64,000 nt of DNA from Gordionus sp. m RMFG-2023 (taxonomy: Eukaryota; Nematomorpha; Gordioida; Chordodea; Parachordodidae), in the NCBI RefSeq assembly GCF_954871325.1, contig NC_088779.1:9240846-9304845 (forward strand). Direction: 5' to 3'. Below are positions 41,394 to 53,197 of the stretch, piece after piece. The position numbers and the translations under genes are program-made. Below the pieces are notes generated by a model. It did no database searches and was not told the origin of the DNA. It saw only the letters and a program-made list of their open reading frames with translations. How positions within the stretch are numbered: the stretch's first letter is position 1; every line of letters starts with the position of its first letter.

Positions 41394-42743
41394 TATAGGC
41401 GTAGCCAGGATTTTCATAAGGGGGGGGGGAGGAATTAAAATAATTACTAAGGGCTTCGCTTCCAGACCCCCTTTTGGGCGGGCCTTTGGCCCGCTTTTCC
41501 CCAGCCTTTGGCCGGGTTACTTTAGTCAATATATAAGTCATAAAATATTTTTACAAATTTTAATAAAAAAAATAAGCCTGGAACAAATATGAAATATATT
41601 TTTATTAGTTTATATAAAATAAAATGAAATATTTTTTTATTAGTTTATATAAAATGAAACATTTTTTTATTATTTTATATAAAATAAAAATATGAAATAT
41701 ATTTTTATTAGTTTATATAAAATAAAAATATGAAATATTTTTTTATTAGTTTATATAAATAATAGTTTATATAAAATAAAAATATAATAAATTACTTGTA
41801 TTGTATATACCTTAATAAAAAAGCATGGTAATAATTTATTCCAAACAATTATAAGAAATAGACATATAGTTGATTTTACTCTATTATATAGAATTAGCTA
41901 TAAAATACTAGATAAAATTCTACTTTTACAGACATATTTGACAGTTAGAGAATATATTACAGTTAATGATTTAACAAATTTTACTAATCAATGCTCTTGA
42001 TATTAAATATAGCAACAATTTGCATTCAATTATTTAACGCCATCTATTTATTTTAAGTTATAATGACATTTAAATTTAAACTTCATATATTCATTCCACA
42101 ATGTGTTTAAAAGATAATTTCTGATATCCTTACCAATATTTTATAGTTTTCTGTAAAGTATATAATTCGCTATATTGGTAAAAATTACTTGATTGTCATT
42201 TGATAATTAGATATACTGTAAATCTAAGACATATAATATTCCACTGTTTGTATTGTGCCTTAATATTTTTTTAATTTTATGATTTAATTTTATCAATAGT
42301 TTTATAATTATATTTTACTTTTATTCAGATAAAAAAATTAAAATTACTCACTTTATAAAAAATTATATTTGATATATTATATTATTTAGTAATTTTATGG
42401 ATCTATTATTAATAATTATAATACATTTCACTTCTGTCTTAAGACTTATCTTTGGCTTATATTCCATTTATTAAAAAACGTTTTTGGTTCATTTTATATA
42501 TTTATAAATTTATTTTCCCAAAAATCTATAAATTGTGATGAATAGTTTTATAAAAAAATATCAACTTTTACATTCTTTCTTTTAAATTATTATTTAAGAT
42601 ATATGCATACATATTTGAGGGTCAGGGAGTGGGGGGAGGACTAAGGGGAATATTTTTTATTAGCTAAAAATGATATTTACAAAAAGTGATAAATTTCTGA
42701 AGGGGGGATTTCCCCTTGCCACCCCCCCCTGGCTACGCCTATA
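41394..42743. mobile_element. hAT-like DNA element, 1,350 bp, with perfect 16-bp inverted ends
   Basis: Ends TATAGGCGTAGCCAGG and its exact reverse complement. A perfect 8-bp duplication CTAAAATA is at 41386-41393 and 42744-42751. Both subterminal regions are G/C-rich, including a run of Gs just inside the left end and CCCCCCCC at the right. The interior is AT-rich, has no transposase frame and contains a short tandem array (41590-41790). The perfect ends and target site suggest fairly recent movement by a transposase supplied elsewhere. Confidence 0.88.
41588..41792. repeat. Tandem array of a 30-40 bp AT-rich unit
   Basis: About five imperfect copies of a unit reading TATGAAATATWTTTTTATTA then GTTTATATAAAATAAAA, inside the element at 41394-42743. 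Units vary in length through loss of the AAAATA tail. Such arrays expand by slippage. Confidence 0.7.
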
Positions 42744-42751
42744 CTAAAATA

Positions 42752-43133
42752 TCATACATTTCTTTAATTATATATCTAAATATAAAATATTACTTATTCA
42801 ATAAATCTAATTATTATCATTAAAACAATTTTTTTTTTAAAAAACATTATATAAATTTAATATTCTCAAATAAAAATAATAATAATTTTTTTGGAAAAAG
42901 GAATTTTTTTCTATTCTTTTATTCTTTCTTTTCCTTTGCTATACTCATTATTAACATATACAAATAGCTGGAATATAGTTCCACCTTTTTTACTTTACTT
43001 CTGGGTTACAAGGTTTGTTGGTATCCTTGAGTAAAAAAATCGGCATAATTATATGAAGGATGGGCCTTCATATAATTCACGTACGCTTGGGCAAGTCTAT
43101 GACCAACTTGTTATTAAAGATTATAAGCACTTC
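42752..43133. other. Intergenic sequence before the duplicated GPCR unit
   Basis: AT-rich to about 42950, then somewhat richer sequence up to the point where similarity with the second GPCR unit begins. No gene seen. Confidence 0.35.
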
Positions 43134-44189
43134 AGACAACAATAAAAGGATAATGGTATCCGGATTAAATTGTGATGTGTTTAAATTCAATTGGACTTTT
43201 AAGATGGGTATTATATAGCGTTTTATAAAAATAAAATATTCATGAATATATTCTGTATTTTTATACGATTAATCAAATAAAGATTAATTAAATTCATATA
43301 TCAAGTTTAGCAACCAAGGTCAGGTCCATTTCTGAACATATTTTATACAAAGCCTTTTAATTTTAGTTGGATTACTTATGAAATATAAATAGAATAAATA
43401 AAATTCTGAGGTATATACAAGTAGCATTTTTTATAGAATTTGACACTCTTCATTCTAGATTGTTAAATAATGCAAGATCTATCAAAGAATAAAGTGATAA
43501 GGCACTTTGTCTTAGATTTCTCCAATTATGACATTGGTCTTATTGCTGACAAAAAATTTAAAAAATCAGAAAATCCTCAGTAAGGCCGATAAACCTCAAC
43601 AAAAACCTGCAAGAAAAAAATGTATTCATAATATATAGAATTTCTTCTTATAGAAAAATTCTAGATATCCTCGATGAATACAAAATTTATATGAGAAAAA
43701 GAAATTAGAAGCATTTTTATTATAACGGGTTTTTTTTCCTCTGCCGCTCTTTTAAAAAGATAAGATTCAATACTTGTTAAATAAATTTAAAAAAGGGATA
43801 AGACATAATATGCATTTTACCAAAAAATATTTTTAAAAAAAAAATAAATTTTTTTTATTTATTAGACTCGGGTATTCTCAATTGTATAAACTGTAATCTC
43901 TTTGTGTTAAATTTATAAATGTATAAGATAGTCGGATTATTTTAAAATTAGAATGAGAGGCCTCAAATATAGAATGTTTAAATCTTAATTATAATCGTTT
44001 TTTTTTAGAAAAATCAATATTTATTCTTAAGATTCTATTAATTTTATATGGTTATTTTTTTTAAATATTAAAAATTCAATAATATATGTTATTGTAATAT
44101 ATGTAATTTTTTGCAACTTAAAATTCTTAAATTTTATAATCATTTTATAAACATTTTAATAAAAAAAAGATATTTCCATGATACAGTAA

Positions 44190-45773
44190 ATGAATGATAC
44201 GAACGTTAACGATTCTTCTTTTATATGCTTTTCTAATATTACCTTAAATAAATTTGTAGAGAAGAATATCATATGGATGGAAAAATTAATGTATGTTTAT
44301 GTCTCAGGTCCAGTTCTCTTCCTAGGTATCATAGGTAATATTTTATATTTAATCTTCTCCTACATAATGAAACACAATAAAAATATTTCTTATGACAAAA
44401 AAGACGAAAATATTTCTCGCAATATCAATACCATTATTAATGACTCGGATAAAAATGATATCATGCCTAAATATTCTAACAAAATTCAAACCGAATCAAA
44501 AAAAAGAATGGTATATCTAAGACCATCAAATAAAAAAATGAATGAATCTACAGCTCATTTTTTAGTTATCATTAATATAATTCTATTTTGGAATAGTATC
44601 GCATGTATCAATTTCCTTTTTTTTCCTTTTCTTTATTATTCGAGTCCCGATTTTGGAATCTCAAATAAATATTTCATGATTTACATTGTTTATATTGCTT
44701 ACTTCGTGGAAGAATTATGCGCTATTAACCTAAATTGGGGTACCGCAATTCTGTCCATAAACAGATTCATGGCAACATATTTCCCATACAGATTTGCTAA
44801 CTTGACAAATCGGAATCGAATTAAATATGAATTCAAAAATGAACGCCCTCAAAAATATAGTATTAGAAACAATGCGTATTTGAATTATATACTGCAACTT
44901 TCTGGCCATGATTTCATGCTAAAGAAGACAAGGAAAAGTGGAATGATATTAATGGCTTCAATATTTGTATTATCAATATTTATTTCGGCACCTTACTTAT
45001 TTTATGTGGTTCTAAAGGAGGGAGTAAGAGACATAAATTCCAGACAGAATACGACCGTTATATTATATCCGGCCCCATGCGATTCTAAACTGTTTAAAAA
45101 TCCGATCAGAATTTCTTACTATTATGTAATGAGTAATTTTTTTAATTCTTTTTCTATTCATTACGACAAATATTTTAGTATTCTAGTATATTTTCTGCCT
45201 ACTTTTCTAATCATATTCTCGCAAATTTTTGTTTTCGCGAAATTGAAAAAACAGAAAAGAACTGTTAATGTTAAATTAAATATTAAAAATATCGAAAGGG
45301 ATTTAACAATGGCCAATCAAAACAGTTAGCCCGGTAAATTAGGTTCTAAACGTCGGATTGGCAAACACTTTAATAATAATTTAAATACAATAATTATTCC
45401 AGTCCAAGTATCTTCTCATATAAAATCACATTTGCCAAAGATTAGTCAAAATAGTAAAATCACAAAATCTTCAAAATTTTATTTAGACAAATATATCCTC
45501 ACTCTAGCTATTGGCATCGAATTTTTATTATTAAACTTACCATACGTGATTTTTGTCTTTATAACAAATCAAGCTTGGGTAGAAGGAGCTTCAAGCATGA
45601 TAGCGAAAGTTCAAGCTATAGTTTATTTTTTAAAATATAGCAATCATTCCTTAAACGTCTATATCAATATTACTTTTAATTCTACCATTAGAAATTTTTT
45701 CATGTATAAATTAAATAAATGTTATAGATCATACATACCAAGAACTCGTGTGACATCTATCAACAAAAATTGA
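44190..45773 (+). pseudogene. Class A (rhodopsin-like) GPCR, copy 1, one in-frame stop
   Basis: Intronless frame of 528 codons that would be a seven-TM receptor, interrupted by a single TAG at 45327-45329 (codon 380) in the third intracellular loop. Everything after it stays in frame and conserved with copy 2. TM1 has the GN motif (FLGIIGNILYLIF). A loop of about 60 polar residues separates TM1 and TM2. TM3 ends INRFMATYFPYR in place of the usual DRY region. TM6 has NLPYVIF, and TM7 has SLNVYIN where NPxxY is expected. The extracellular start carries Asn-glycosylation motifs (NDS, NIT). As read it would lack TM6 and TM7, so I call a recent pseudogene; stop readthrough or a sequencing error are alternatives. 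The ligand is unknown; the TM pattern suggests an invertebrate peptide receptor. Confidence 0.85.
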
Positions 45774-46172
45774 TTTTATTATTTAAAATTATTCTCTTTT
45801 TTATATTAATAGTAACGAATGAGCAATTTATTTTTTATAATTAAATTTTGAAAAAAGTAAAAAATGACAATAAATAGCTTTAGTCGCTACCCGTTTAACC
45901 ACAAATTTATATAATATTATATATAATAGTTAAATATGAACAATCATTTCTAACACATTTTATATTTATCCATAATATAAATTATATTAAATTTAAAATA
46001 TTGATGTTATCTAGATATCCTTGTCACCCTTTCAAAAATTCAAATTTGTTCGATATACATATATTATAATATAAAATTTTTACTAAAGCTTCCTTACATT
46101 TTTCTATTTCCCATGATTTTTCATTTACTTTACCACAGTCTATAATGTTAATGGCTATAATTGTCAGGGTGT

Positions 46173-46347
46173 ATTCAAAAACAAATATGAATCTCATAAT
46201 GAATTATGTATTCGATTTTCGATTAGTGTAAACAAATCGAATAATTTATACCATTCATACTCTAATGAAAAATAAAATTTTCTATAGTAAGTTAAAAAAA
46301 TCGGTTTTAAAGAATCGAATACGAATAATTTATATTCGTTTTTGATA
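46173..46347. repeat. Inverted-repeat MITE in the 3' flank of GPCR copy 1
   Basis: Left arm TTCAAAAACAAATATGAAT... with TATGTATTCGATTTTCGAT; right arm, reverse complemented, TCAAAAACGAATATAAAT... with TATTCGTATTCGATTCTTT. TA dinucleotides sit at both outer edges, compatible with a mariner-like target. The same element is at the corresponding place in unit 2 (about 55166-55348), so it was inserted before the duplication. Confidence 0.55.
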
Positions 46348-47194
46348 GGCCTAATACCCATATGTCTGAATAAAGCATATGTTATATATATCATGAATTT
46401 TATTATTTTAATTACTCTAAAAAAAATTATTACTCGTTTTGTAAAAAATTATAATTATTTTGAATTTATAAGTATTATAATTATTTTGAATTTATAAGTA
46501 TTATAATAATTTTGAATATATAAATATGGTATTATAATTTTAAATATATAAATATAATTAATTTATTATTCTCTTTTAACAATATAGAAATATCAAAAAT
46601 AAAGTAAATATATGTAAATGTATAATGAAAACCTATAAGATTATTCAGTTAAGTATTATGTAAAAGTTTCTAATTAGATATGAATGTAACAATAAGAATA
46701 ACTCTTTTAAGTTGCTTCTAAAATACATTAAATATTTATACATGTCTCATAATTATCTTTAAATATTAATGAAATTTAATATCTCACTTAAATCTAGAGC
46801 TCCTGAACCTTTGTTAAGTCTAAAGAAGCTGATTTTTGGATATAAACTAGCATACTTTAGAGATCAATTTTAGAAAGGTGATATTTTAAGTTAAATAAAA
46901 ATTTATGCATATTATTAGAAAAATATGTATTTTTAGGGGAAATAAATATTACATATATTGTTATATTTTTTCAGTGCAAGTAATATTATATTGTCATTTT
47001 TTTGGTGCAATTATTTATTTATTTTATTGTATTTCCATTTATTAAAATTTGTAACTCAAAATTATCATAATAAAACAATTTATATTGAAAATGATGAATT
47101 ATATAAATAATTTATATAGCAACTTCCAGTATGTTATTTCAGAACTCAAATGTATAGGATCAACAAGAAATTTTGGCGTATTATATTACCTCTT

Positions 47195-47212
47195 ACGGGG
47201 GGGGGGGGGAGT
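47195..47212. repeat. Poly-G tract
   Basis: An uninterrupted run of about a dozen Gs in AT-rich sequence. It sits at the same place in the 3' flank as the interrupted G tract at 56416-56432 of unit 2, so it predates the duplication. Confidence 0.8.
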
Positions 47213-47546
47213 ATTATAAAATTTAAGTATCAAAAATAAAATAAACAAATTAAATTAGTATAATAATTAACAATTATCACAAGTAAAATTATCATAAAAT
47301 ATTGTCTTGCTAAGCTAAATAAATTAATTATAAAGTATAAAATTTTGTGGTTTATGTAAGGAAATATCCTATACCGAATTATCAAATTTGTATAAAAAAT
47401 AAACTAAAATAAATTTAATGATTCCGATTTAACTTGCTAATTATCAAAAAGTGGTATGTATTTGTGTGTGATAATGTGATACTGTTATCAATAGAAATAA
47501 AAAGTGTTCTTGTAACTTATAAAAAAACCTTAAGGGTAATCCTAAC

Positions 47547-48538
47547 CAGAGATGTGAACCCAAACCTGGACCCTGAACCCTCCTGAACCCTTGTATTTTG
47601 GCCGAATCCAAACCCGGACTCTTTTTAAAAGTGGAGGGTCCAAGCAATCAGAACAATTATGTTTATTTGATTTTTATGGCATATGGATTAGATGCCGATT
47701 AGATTTAGAAAAATTTACAGTCCTTTTTATACGAAATATTAGAAAACATGAAAAATCGAGAGCATTAATATTTGCAAAATAGTGTTGTATACGCTTCTAT
47801 ATATTTAGACCCTCGATATCATGTTTTGTTGAGTATTGAGCAAAAACAAATGGCTAAAGACCATCTTAAGGATTTATGGCATATTCAAAATTCCATTATT
47901 TACAATATATTGGAAGCTACGACAATACCTACTGGTAGTAGTGATAATAATAATGATAGTAACATAGATAATTTAGAAATTTTACTTATAGATAGAGAAA
48001 AAAATCAAATCTATCATCAGATAGAAAGGAGGATCAAAAAATGCCTATTGCATCTTTAATAGTAAAGTTCTCAGAGGTTAAGAGAATAAAGAATATAAAT
48101 AATTTAAAATTCTAGGAAAAAAATTCTTCAATATATCCAGAATTATATATCTTATCTAGAATCTTCATGGCTGTACCGGCATCTCACGTACAATAATTTT
48201 ATAAAGATAACTATCTATTGGTAAGGTTATACGTGAATTTTCATCTGTGAAATATATATTGTTACGTGGACATCTCAAGGATGATATTTTAGAAGATACT
48301 ATGATTGTGCGATTGAATAAAACATTTAAAATATAAATTATATCATTTTTAAATTTTTTATTTGTAAATTATGAATATGTATATATTGAAGTATAATAAT
48401 AAATGAATGAAAAAAAAATCTTATTTTGAGTCATTATTTTTATGTTCCCTGAACCCGAACCCTGGACGGGTCTTTTCAAATTTTATTCCTGTTACCGGAC
48501 CTGGACTTTTTTTTGGTGTCGAAGGGTTCCTATCCCTG
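47547..48538 (+). mobile_element. hAT element, 992 bp, with a transposase fragment
   Basis: Ends CAGAGATGTGAACCC and, reverse complemented, CAGGGATAGGAACCC. Flanks ATCCTAAC (47539-47546) and ATCATAAC (48539-48546) match at 7 of 8. Inside, a frame at 47772-48059 reads YASIYLDPRYHVLLSIEQKQ and then AKDHLKDLW, the pre-dimerisation region of ZBED-like hAT transposases (LDPRY). BED finger, catalytic core and the C-terminal ATSxxSERxFS block are absent, so the copy is internally deleted and inactive. The subterminal GGGTTCGGGTT-like blocks match the MITE at 15861. Confidence 0.9.
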
Positions 48539-48546
48539 ATCATAAC

Positions 48547-49560
48547 CTTTTTTAATTTTATAAAGCCTTAACTTAAAATAAATGGAACGGTGTGTAAAAC
48601 AACTCAAAACAATCTTCCCTTCCTATAAAGCGACTATCATTTGATCAAATAACTTTTCCGATCTTTATATATTTTTCCTAACCCCCTTTGGGGTGGGTCT
48701 ATGTATACTATGGTGGTCGGTATAATTTAATGTAAGGCTTTGGCCTTAGATTCAGTGGTCCTCTTATATGATTTTACTACGAAAAAAAATGAAGCTAAGG
48801 TCAAGGGCTATGGATGGTTTATATATACAAGCGACCATCTTCCCAGGAATCGTGAAATGCCTGCAGAATTATTCTTACTCAATCATTATCACAGTGTTAT
48901 AAGAACTCATAATGTCGGGGTCTTTATACATGGCTGTAGTGTTTATTGTTTTATTCATGACATTAGTGTTAGGGAAGTTTTGGGGATCTGTTGGCAATCA
49001 GTGGTTGGGTAATCGCGTAATTAAATAGATGGCTATTTCTGGAATAATTGTAGGTATTACCTTTATAATATTCTTACCCAGAATCAACACATTACTGTTA
49101 AACTCTGTTATGCTTATATATGATACTTCCATGTAAGTTACCAAGGCCTTTGAACCCGAAGACCGGTTGTAAATGTTATATCTTGATAAGGATTTTAGTA
49201 GTATGTTGTATATAGGTATATGTTTAAATAGTCTTATGCATTGGTTTATCTAGTATGTATATTAATGCATCCATTTCAATTTCCCTGGAATTTCTATATT
49301 GAATATTTATTTTAATCTATATGTATGCATGATTTCCTTTTCTGGGTTCATTTTATATTATATATGTAGTTTATTTTTACTGAACGTGGTATGTGATGGC
49401 TGGCATCGTGTAATTTGATCGAATCAATTTCCTTAGTAGTTGTTTCTGTAATGGCAGATGGCACCACAGATGATGCATGCGCTACTATATTGTCTATAAT
49501 AATTTTGATTTGGTGTTGGGCATAAGTTTGTTGTTCCCCATTGTGGGTATTGGGATTTGA
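48547..49560. other. GC-richer island of unknown origin
   Basis: Noticeably less AT-rich than its surroundings (for example 48640-48990 and 49380-49560). A 90-codon plus frame is open at 48740-49012. Another frame carries a hydrophobic run (MAVVFIVLFMTLVLGKFWGS) followed, after a stop, by MAISGIIVGITFIIFLPRIN. I recognise no protein. It could be a decayed insertion such as organellar DNA, a mobile element or a dead gene. Confidence 0.35.
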
Positions 49561-51329
49561 GTGAAATGATATGTTAAGGCAGGGTAGCCAAAAAATCCTA
49601 GTCTCGGCTAAAATATTTTTCTAAATTTGGCTGATTGCTACATCTTAGCGCAAATATATTCCAATTTGCATTTATAAACACACTATTAATTTACTCTACG
49701 AATTAATATCGATTTCTTAAATATCTTAAAATTTCCCACCAAATCATTTAAAACTTCTTCACTACAAATCTAAAGTAAAATATTTAAAAATAAATTAACA
49801 TCGATTTAATTAGGACTATGAGAAAGCATTATATTGAATAAATCAGGGCAAATTTGAATTTCATAAATTATATGTCATTGTGCAGAGCTCTATGAATTTA
49901 ATATTTTACTGCCTCAACTCTCGGCTAGGCAAACTTATCATTCCAATATTAATATAGGGTCGGTTGAAAAATGCTATAAGATAGATTTATTTCCCCAGTT
50001 TTAGATACTTTTACAACTCAAACAATCAGTCAGCATTTACTAATGCGTAAATATCACAGCAGAATCCCTCCAAATCTATTTCAAATCGTGATAGAGAAAT
50101 TTAAATATTTTTCAGTATTGTTGGGATATTAATTTTATGATGCATTACCAGTTGGCAAACTAAGACATAAAATTATTGATGTTCCAAAAATGCTATAAAT
50201 GTTTCGCATAATTTTAAACACATATTAGACTATTTTCCTAATATATTAAAATTATTATATATTTTAACAATTATTTACATTTGTAATAAATATGTTTGTG
50301 CATTATTTTTTCAGCATATTTTTAAAATATAATTGTATTTATATATCAAATTTTAAATGCATAAAAAATTTATATTTTTCTTTACAAAGTTTCTTTTGGA
50401 CATTAATTCTATAATGATTAAACATACACCGATTATATATGTTAGCGTCAATATAACTTTAAATTATATTTTGAGCATGTTTTTTTTAAATTTAAAATCT
50501 GATTTTGCAGCTAGAATACCTATCTTATGAATTGTAGAACTTTCCCAACCGTCATTTATAATTTAAAAAGTCTACGGAAAAATCAATATAAAATACATTA
50601 AATTTCATGGCAAAATAGTCTGATATTCATAGGGTAGGTATTAAAAACATGATGGAATACATTTTCCCGGTAAAATTAGGATTTTATATATAAAAAATGC
50701 GCTCAAAAAATGATTTAGAGTTAAAAAAATAACACATTGTCGGAAAAAACACAGAGGCTTGCATATACATTTAATATTTTATCACTAATTTAAATTTGAA
50801 TTTGTGTATAAGAAATTGTCAATAAATTAATTATTTTCCCCCCACTGCGAATTCCTGTGTACGCGCTTGGCTTAAGGGTCTCCTTTTTAAAAATATTACC
50901 ATCGTTTACTTTATTAATGGGATTTAAATCGCCTTCTTTAATGATTATGGCAAATCCAATGTTTCTGCTAGTCTAATTTAATCTTTGAATGGTAGGTAAT
51001 CTAATATTATTAATTTGTTTCATATATAGGCCTCATCCGAATCTCAAATCGCACCGAGTACTCAAAGTTATTTAAAAATTTTACATATTATGTTATAATT
51101 TAAAACTCCAGCTGGATTCGATAATGTAGTTTTATTGATAGCCAATTCTTTATTATTATTGGGTATTAATTTATGTCGGCCTTGGATAACTCCTTTAGCT
51201 CTTAGGATAAACAATTCTTAACATATTGTATTAGATATATACTCATGACAGGAAAAATTTTCGTCATTCTGATCTCACTTGTTTCTCGGTAATTTTACCA
51301 AGTTTCATTATTAAAATGAAAACATTTTT
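49561..51329. other. Intergenic sequence between the GPCR units
   Basis: Mostly AT-rich. A second less AT-rich patch lies at 50840-51200 and includes a frame reading LLLLGINLCRPWITPLALRI before a stop; family unknown. No gene supported. Confidence 0.35.
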
Positions 51330-51460
51330 TAAAAAAAATACTAATTAATTTAGTATAATAATTAACATTTATCATTTAAAACTATCACTTTCGTATAAGG
51401 AATCGTGTAATGATTTTTCGATTAAACTTTTTTCCTACTATTTATGTAAACTAAATTCCT
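51330..51460. repeat. Third relic of the GPCR unit's 3' flank
   Basis: Reads AATTAATTTAGTATAATAAT then TAACATTTATCA, and later TTTTCCTACTATTTATGTAAAC, matching the far 3' flank of unit 2 (56470-56690: AATTAATTTACTATAATAAT, TCTCCTGCTATTTACCTAAAC) and of unit 1. It lies immediately before the start of unit 2. Confidence 0.6.
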
Positions 51461-52329
51461 TTCTGGAGCAGATAATTTTTTTTCTTGACAACAATAAAAG
51501 GCTGAATTGTATTCGGGTTAAATTGTCCTTAGGCATAAAATAATTAATAAAATTATTCAGCACTTAAAGGAACTCACATTCCAACACAACTTAAACCATG
51601 TGATTCTTCAATCATTAACAACATTCCATCAAATGGATATCCGATCATGTGGGAAATTGGCAAACACATATATTGAAACTTTACTTTTATCCATATTTTA
51701 TCCCCTCTTTTAGCAATTACAATCCACTTGAAATTGCTGAGAAAAAGAAAAACACAGAATATTTCATTTGTTAATAACATATTACTTCCATTAGAATAAT
51801 CAACTTGTTTTTTAGGATATGATGACAAATCGCTTTTAAAAAATATAAGTAAAAGGAGTTCTAAATTCAAAATCTTAAAATCGTTTAGAATTAAACAAAA
51901 ATTAAGCAGGTAATCCATTTAGTTTTAAATTATTTAAGACTTCATGGCTACAACCTCATGATGAAGAAAACTAATAATAATTCTTCTTCGTTTTTTCTGA
52001 TTTTTTTTTAAAAATAGTTTACATGTTTTTTATAAATATGTTTTTTATATGTTAATTTTTAACATTTTTAAAAATGAATAAAAATAATAATTACGAACAG
52101 TATTGGATTCAGTTGGACTTTTAAAATACGTATTATATAGCGCTTCATTATTTTAGGAGTCATATATCAAATTCAGCAGCCCAAGATCTAATTCAAGATA
52201 TGTTTTATCCAAGGCCTTTTAATTTTTAGTTGGATTACTCGTAAAATATGAATAATAACTTAAAGGTATGTAGTATCAATATTCTTATAGAATCGTTGTT
52301 ATTCAAAATGGTTTTAAACAAAGCTAAGT

Positions 52330-52650
52330 TCTATGTGCTCTGTAAATTTATATCAAAAATTAATCGACACAACAAAATTAGCACACTTATTGTCACATTT
52401 CTCAATAAGGCTAATCTCCCGCGTATTCTTGAACCCACGTTCAGCATGGATAAAAAAAACACCCTGAGGGCAAAACGTCCTGTATCTGGCCTACCCTTGA
52501 TCTGGAATTTTACTTGCTTAGATCCCCTCCTTCTAATAAAATATTCTTACATGATGGGTGATAAACACTTTGGCCCTATCATAGCTACATCATTCTGCTC
52601 ATTTGGGAAATTTGAATCTTTTCTAAACGATTTCCAAATTCATAAAGGAA
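52330..52650 (+). mobile_element. Old fragment of the endonuclease-bearing LINE
   Basis: Translation reads LCKFISKINRHNKISTLIVT, then NLPRILEPTFS, KRPVSGLPLIWNFTCLDPL and GPIIATSFCSFGKFESF. This follows the order of the 6373-7509 copy (LxKSAGIPSTLEPTG, KRPDGSTMIPW, WDFSCIDPLAP, LPLIATTLTSFGSHA). Key residues are lost (RPD to RPV, WD to WN) and the copy has drifted to the local AT-rich composition, so it is much older. Confidence 0.75.
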
Positions 52651-53197
52651 CATAACTCTTTTGCTATCACAATAGTTCGTTCCAATTATCTAATGTTTAA
52701 AATTATTGTCCCGAATTATTCACTTAGCATTCCCTTTTTAATTTTTTTAAAATTTTATATATTTATTCTTTAAAAAATATTTTTCTTCTTCTTTTAACAT
52801 AGATTTATTTATATATAAATTTTTTATAATATTAATTTTAAATAAAAAAAGATTCAATATTTTTTTTTAAAAAAATAAAGTACCAAGTTATCTACTTAGT
52901 TTCTAAATCTTCAGAAGCGGATACAGTAATTGTTATAATATATATAAAATTAATTTGCATACAATAATGTTTATAATTAAAAAAAATTGAAAAATCATGT
53001 CAAAATCCAAATTTATTTTTGAAAATAACTGACACGACCAAAGGCTTGAAAAAAATGAGGGTTTAGAGTTCTCCAAAAAAAAATACTTAGATGATTAAAA
53101 AAATCTAATGTTTTTTTACCATCTAAATTAAAAAGAAATTAATCTCAATATTAATATTCCGATGTAAAAATAATAATATTAATAAATTATATCCAAC

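Larger units (their letters stand above)
43134..47440 (+). repeat. Duplicated unit 1 (flank, GPCR pseudogene, flank)
   Basis: Similarity to 51488-56655 begins at GACAACAATAAAAGG, continues through TTGGACTTTTAA...TATTATATAGCG and AGCCTTTTAATTTTAGTTGG, the GPCR frame and about 1.6 kb of 3' flank (TGATGTTATCTAG, TATCCTTGTCACCCTTTC, a poly-G tract, TATAATAATTAACA). It ends near 47440. The units are in direct orientation with gene starts 9,008 bp apart. Confidence 0.85.
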
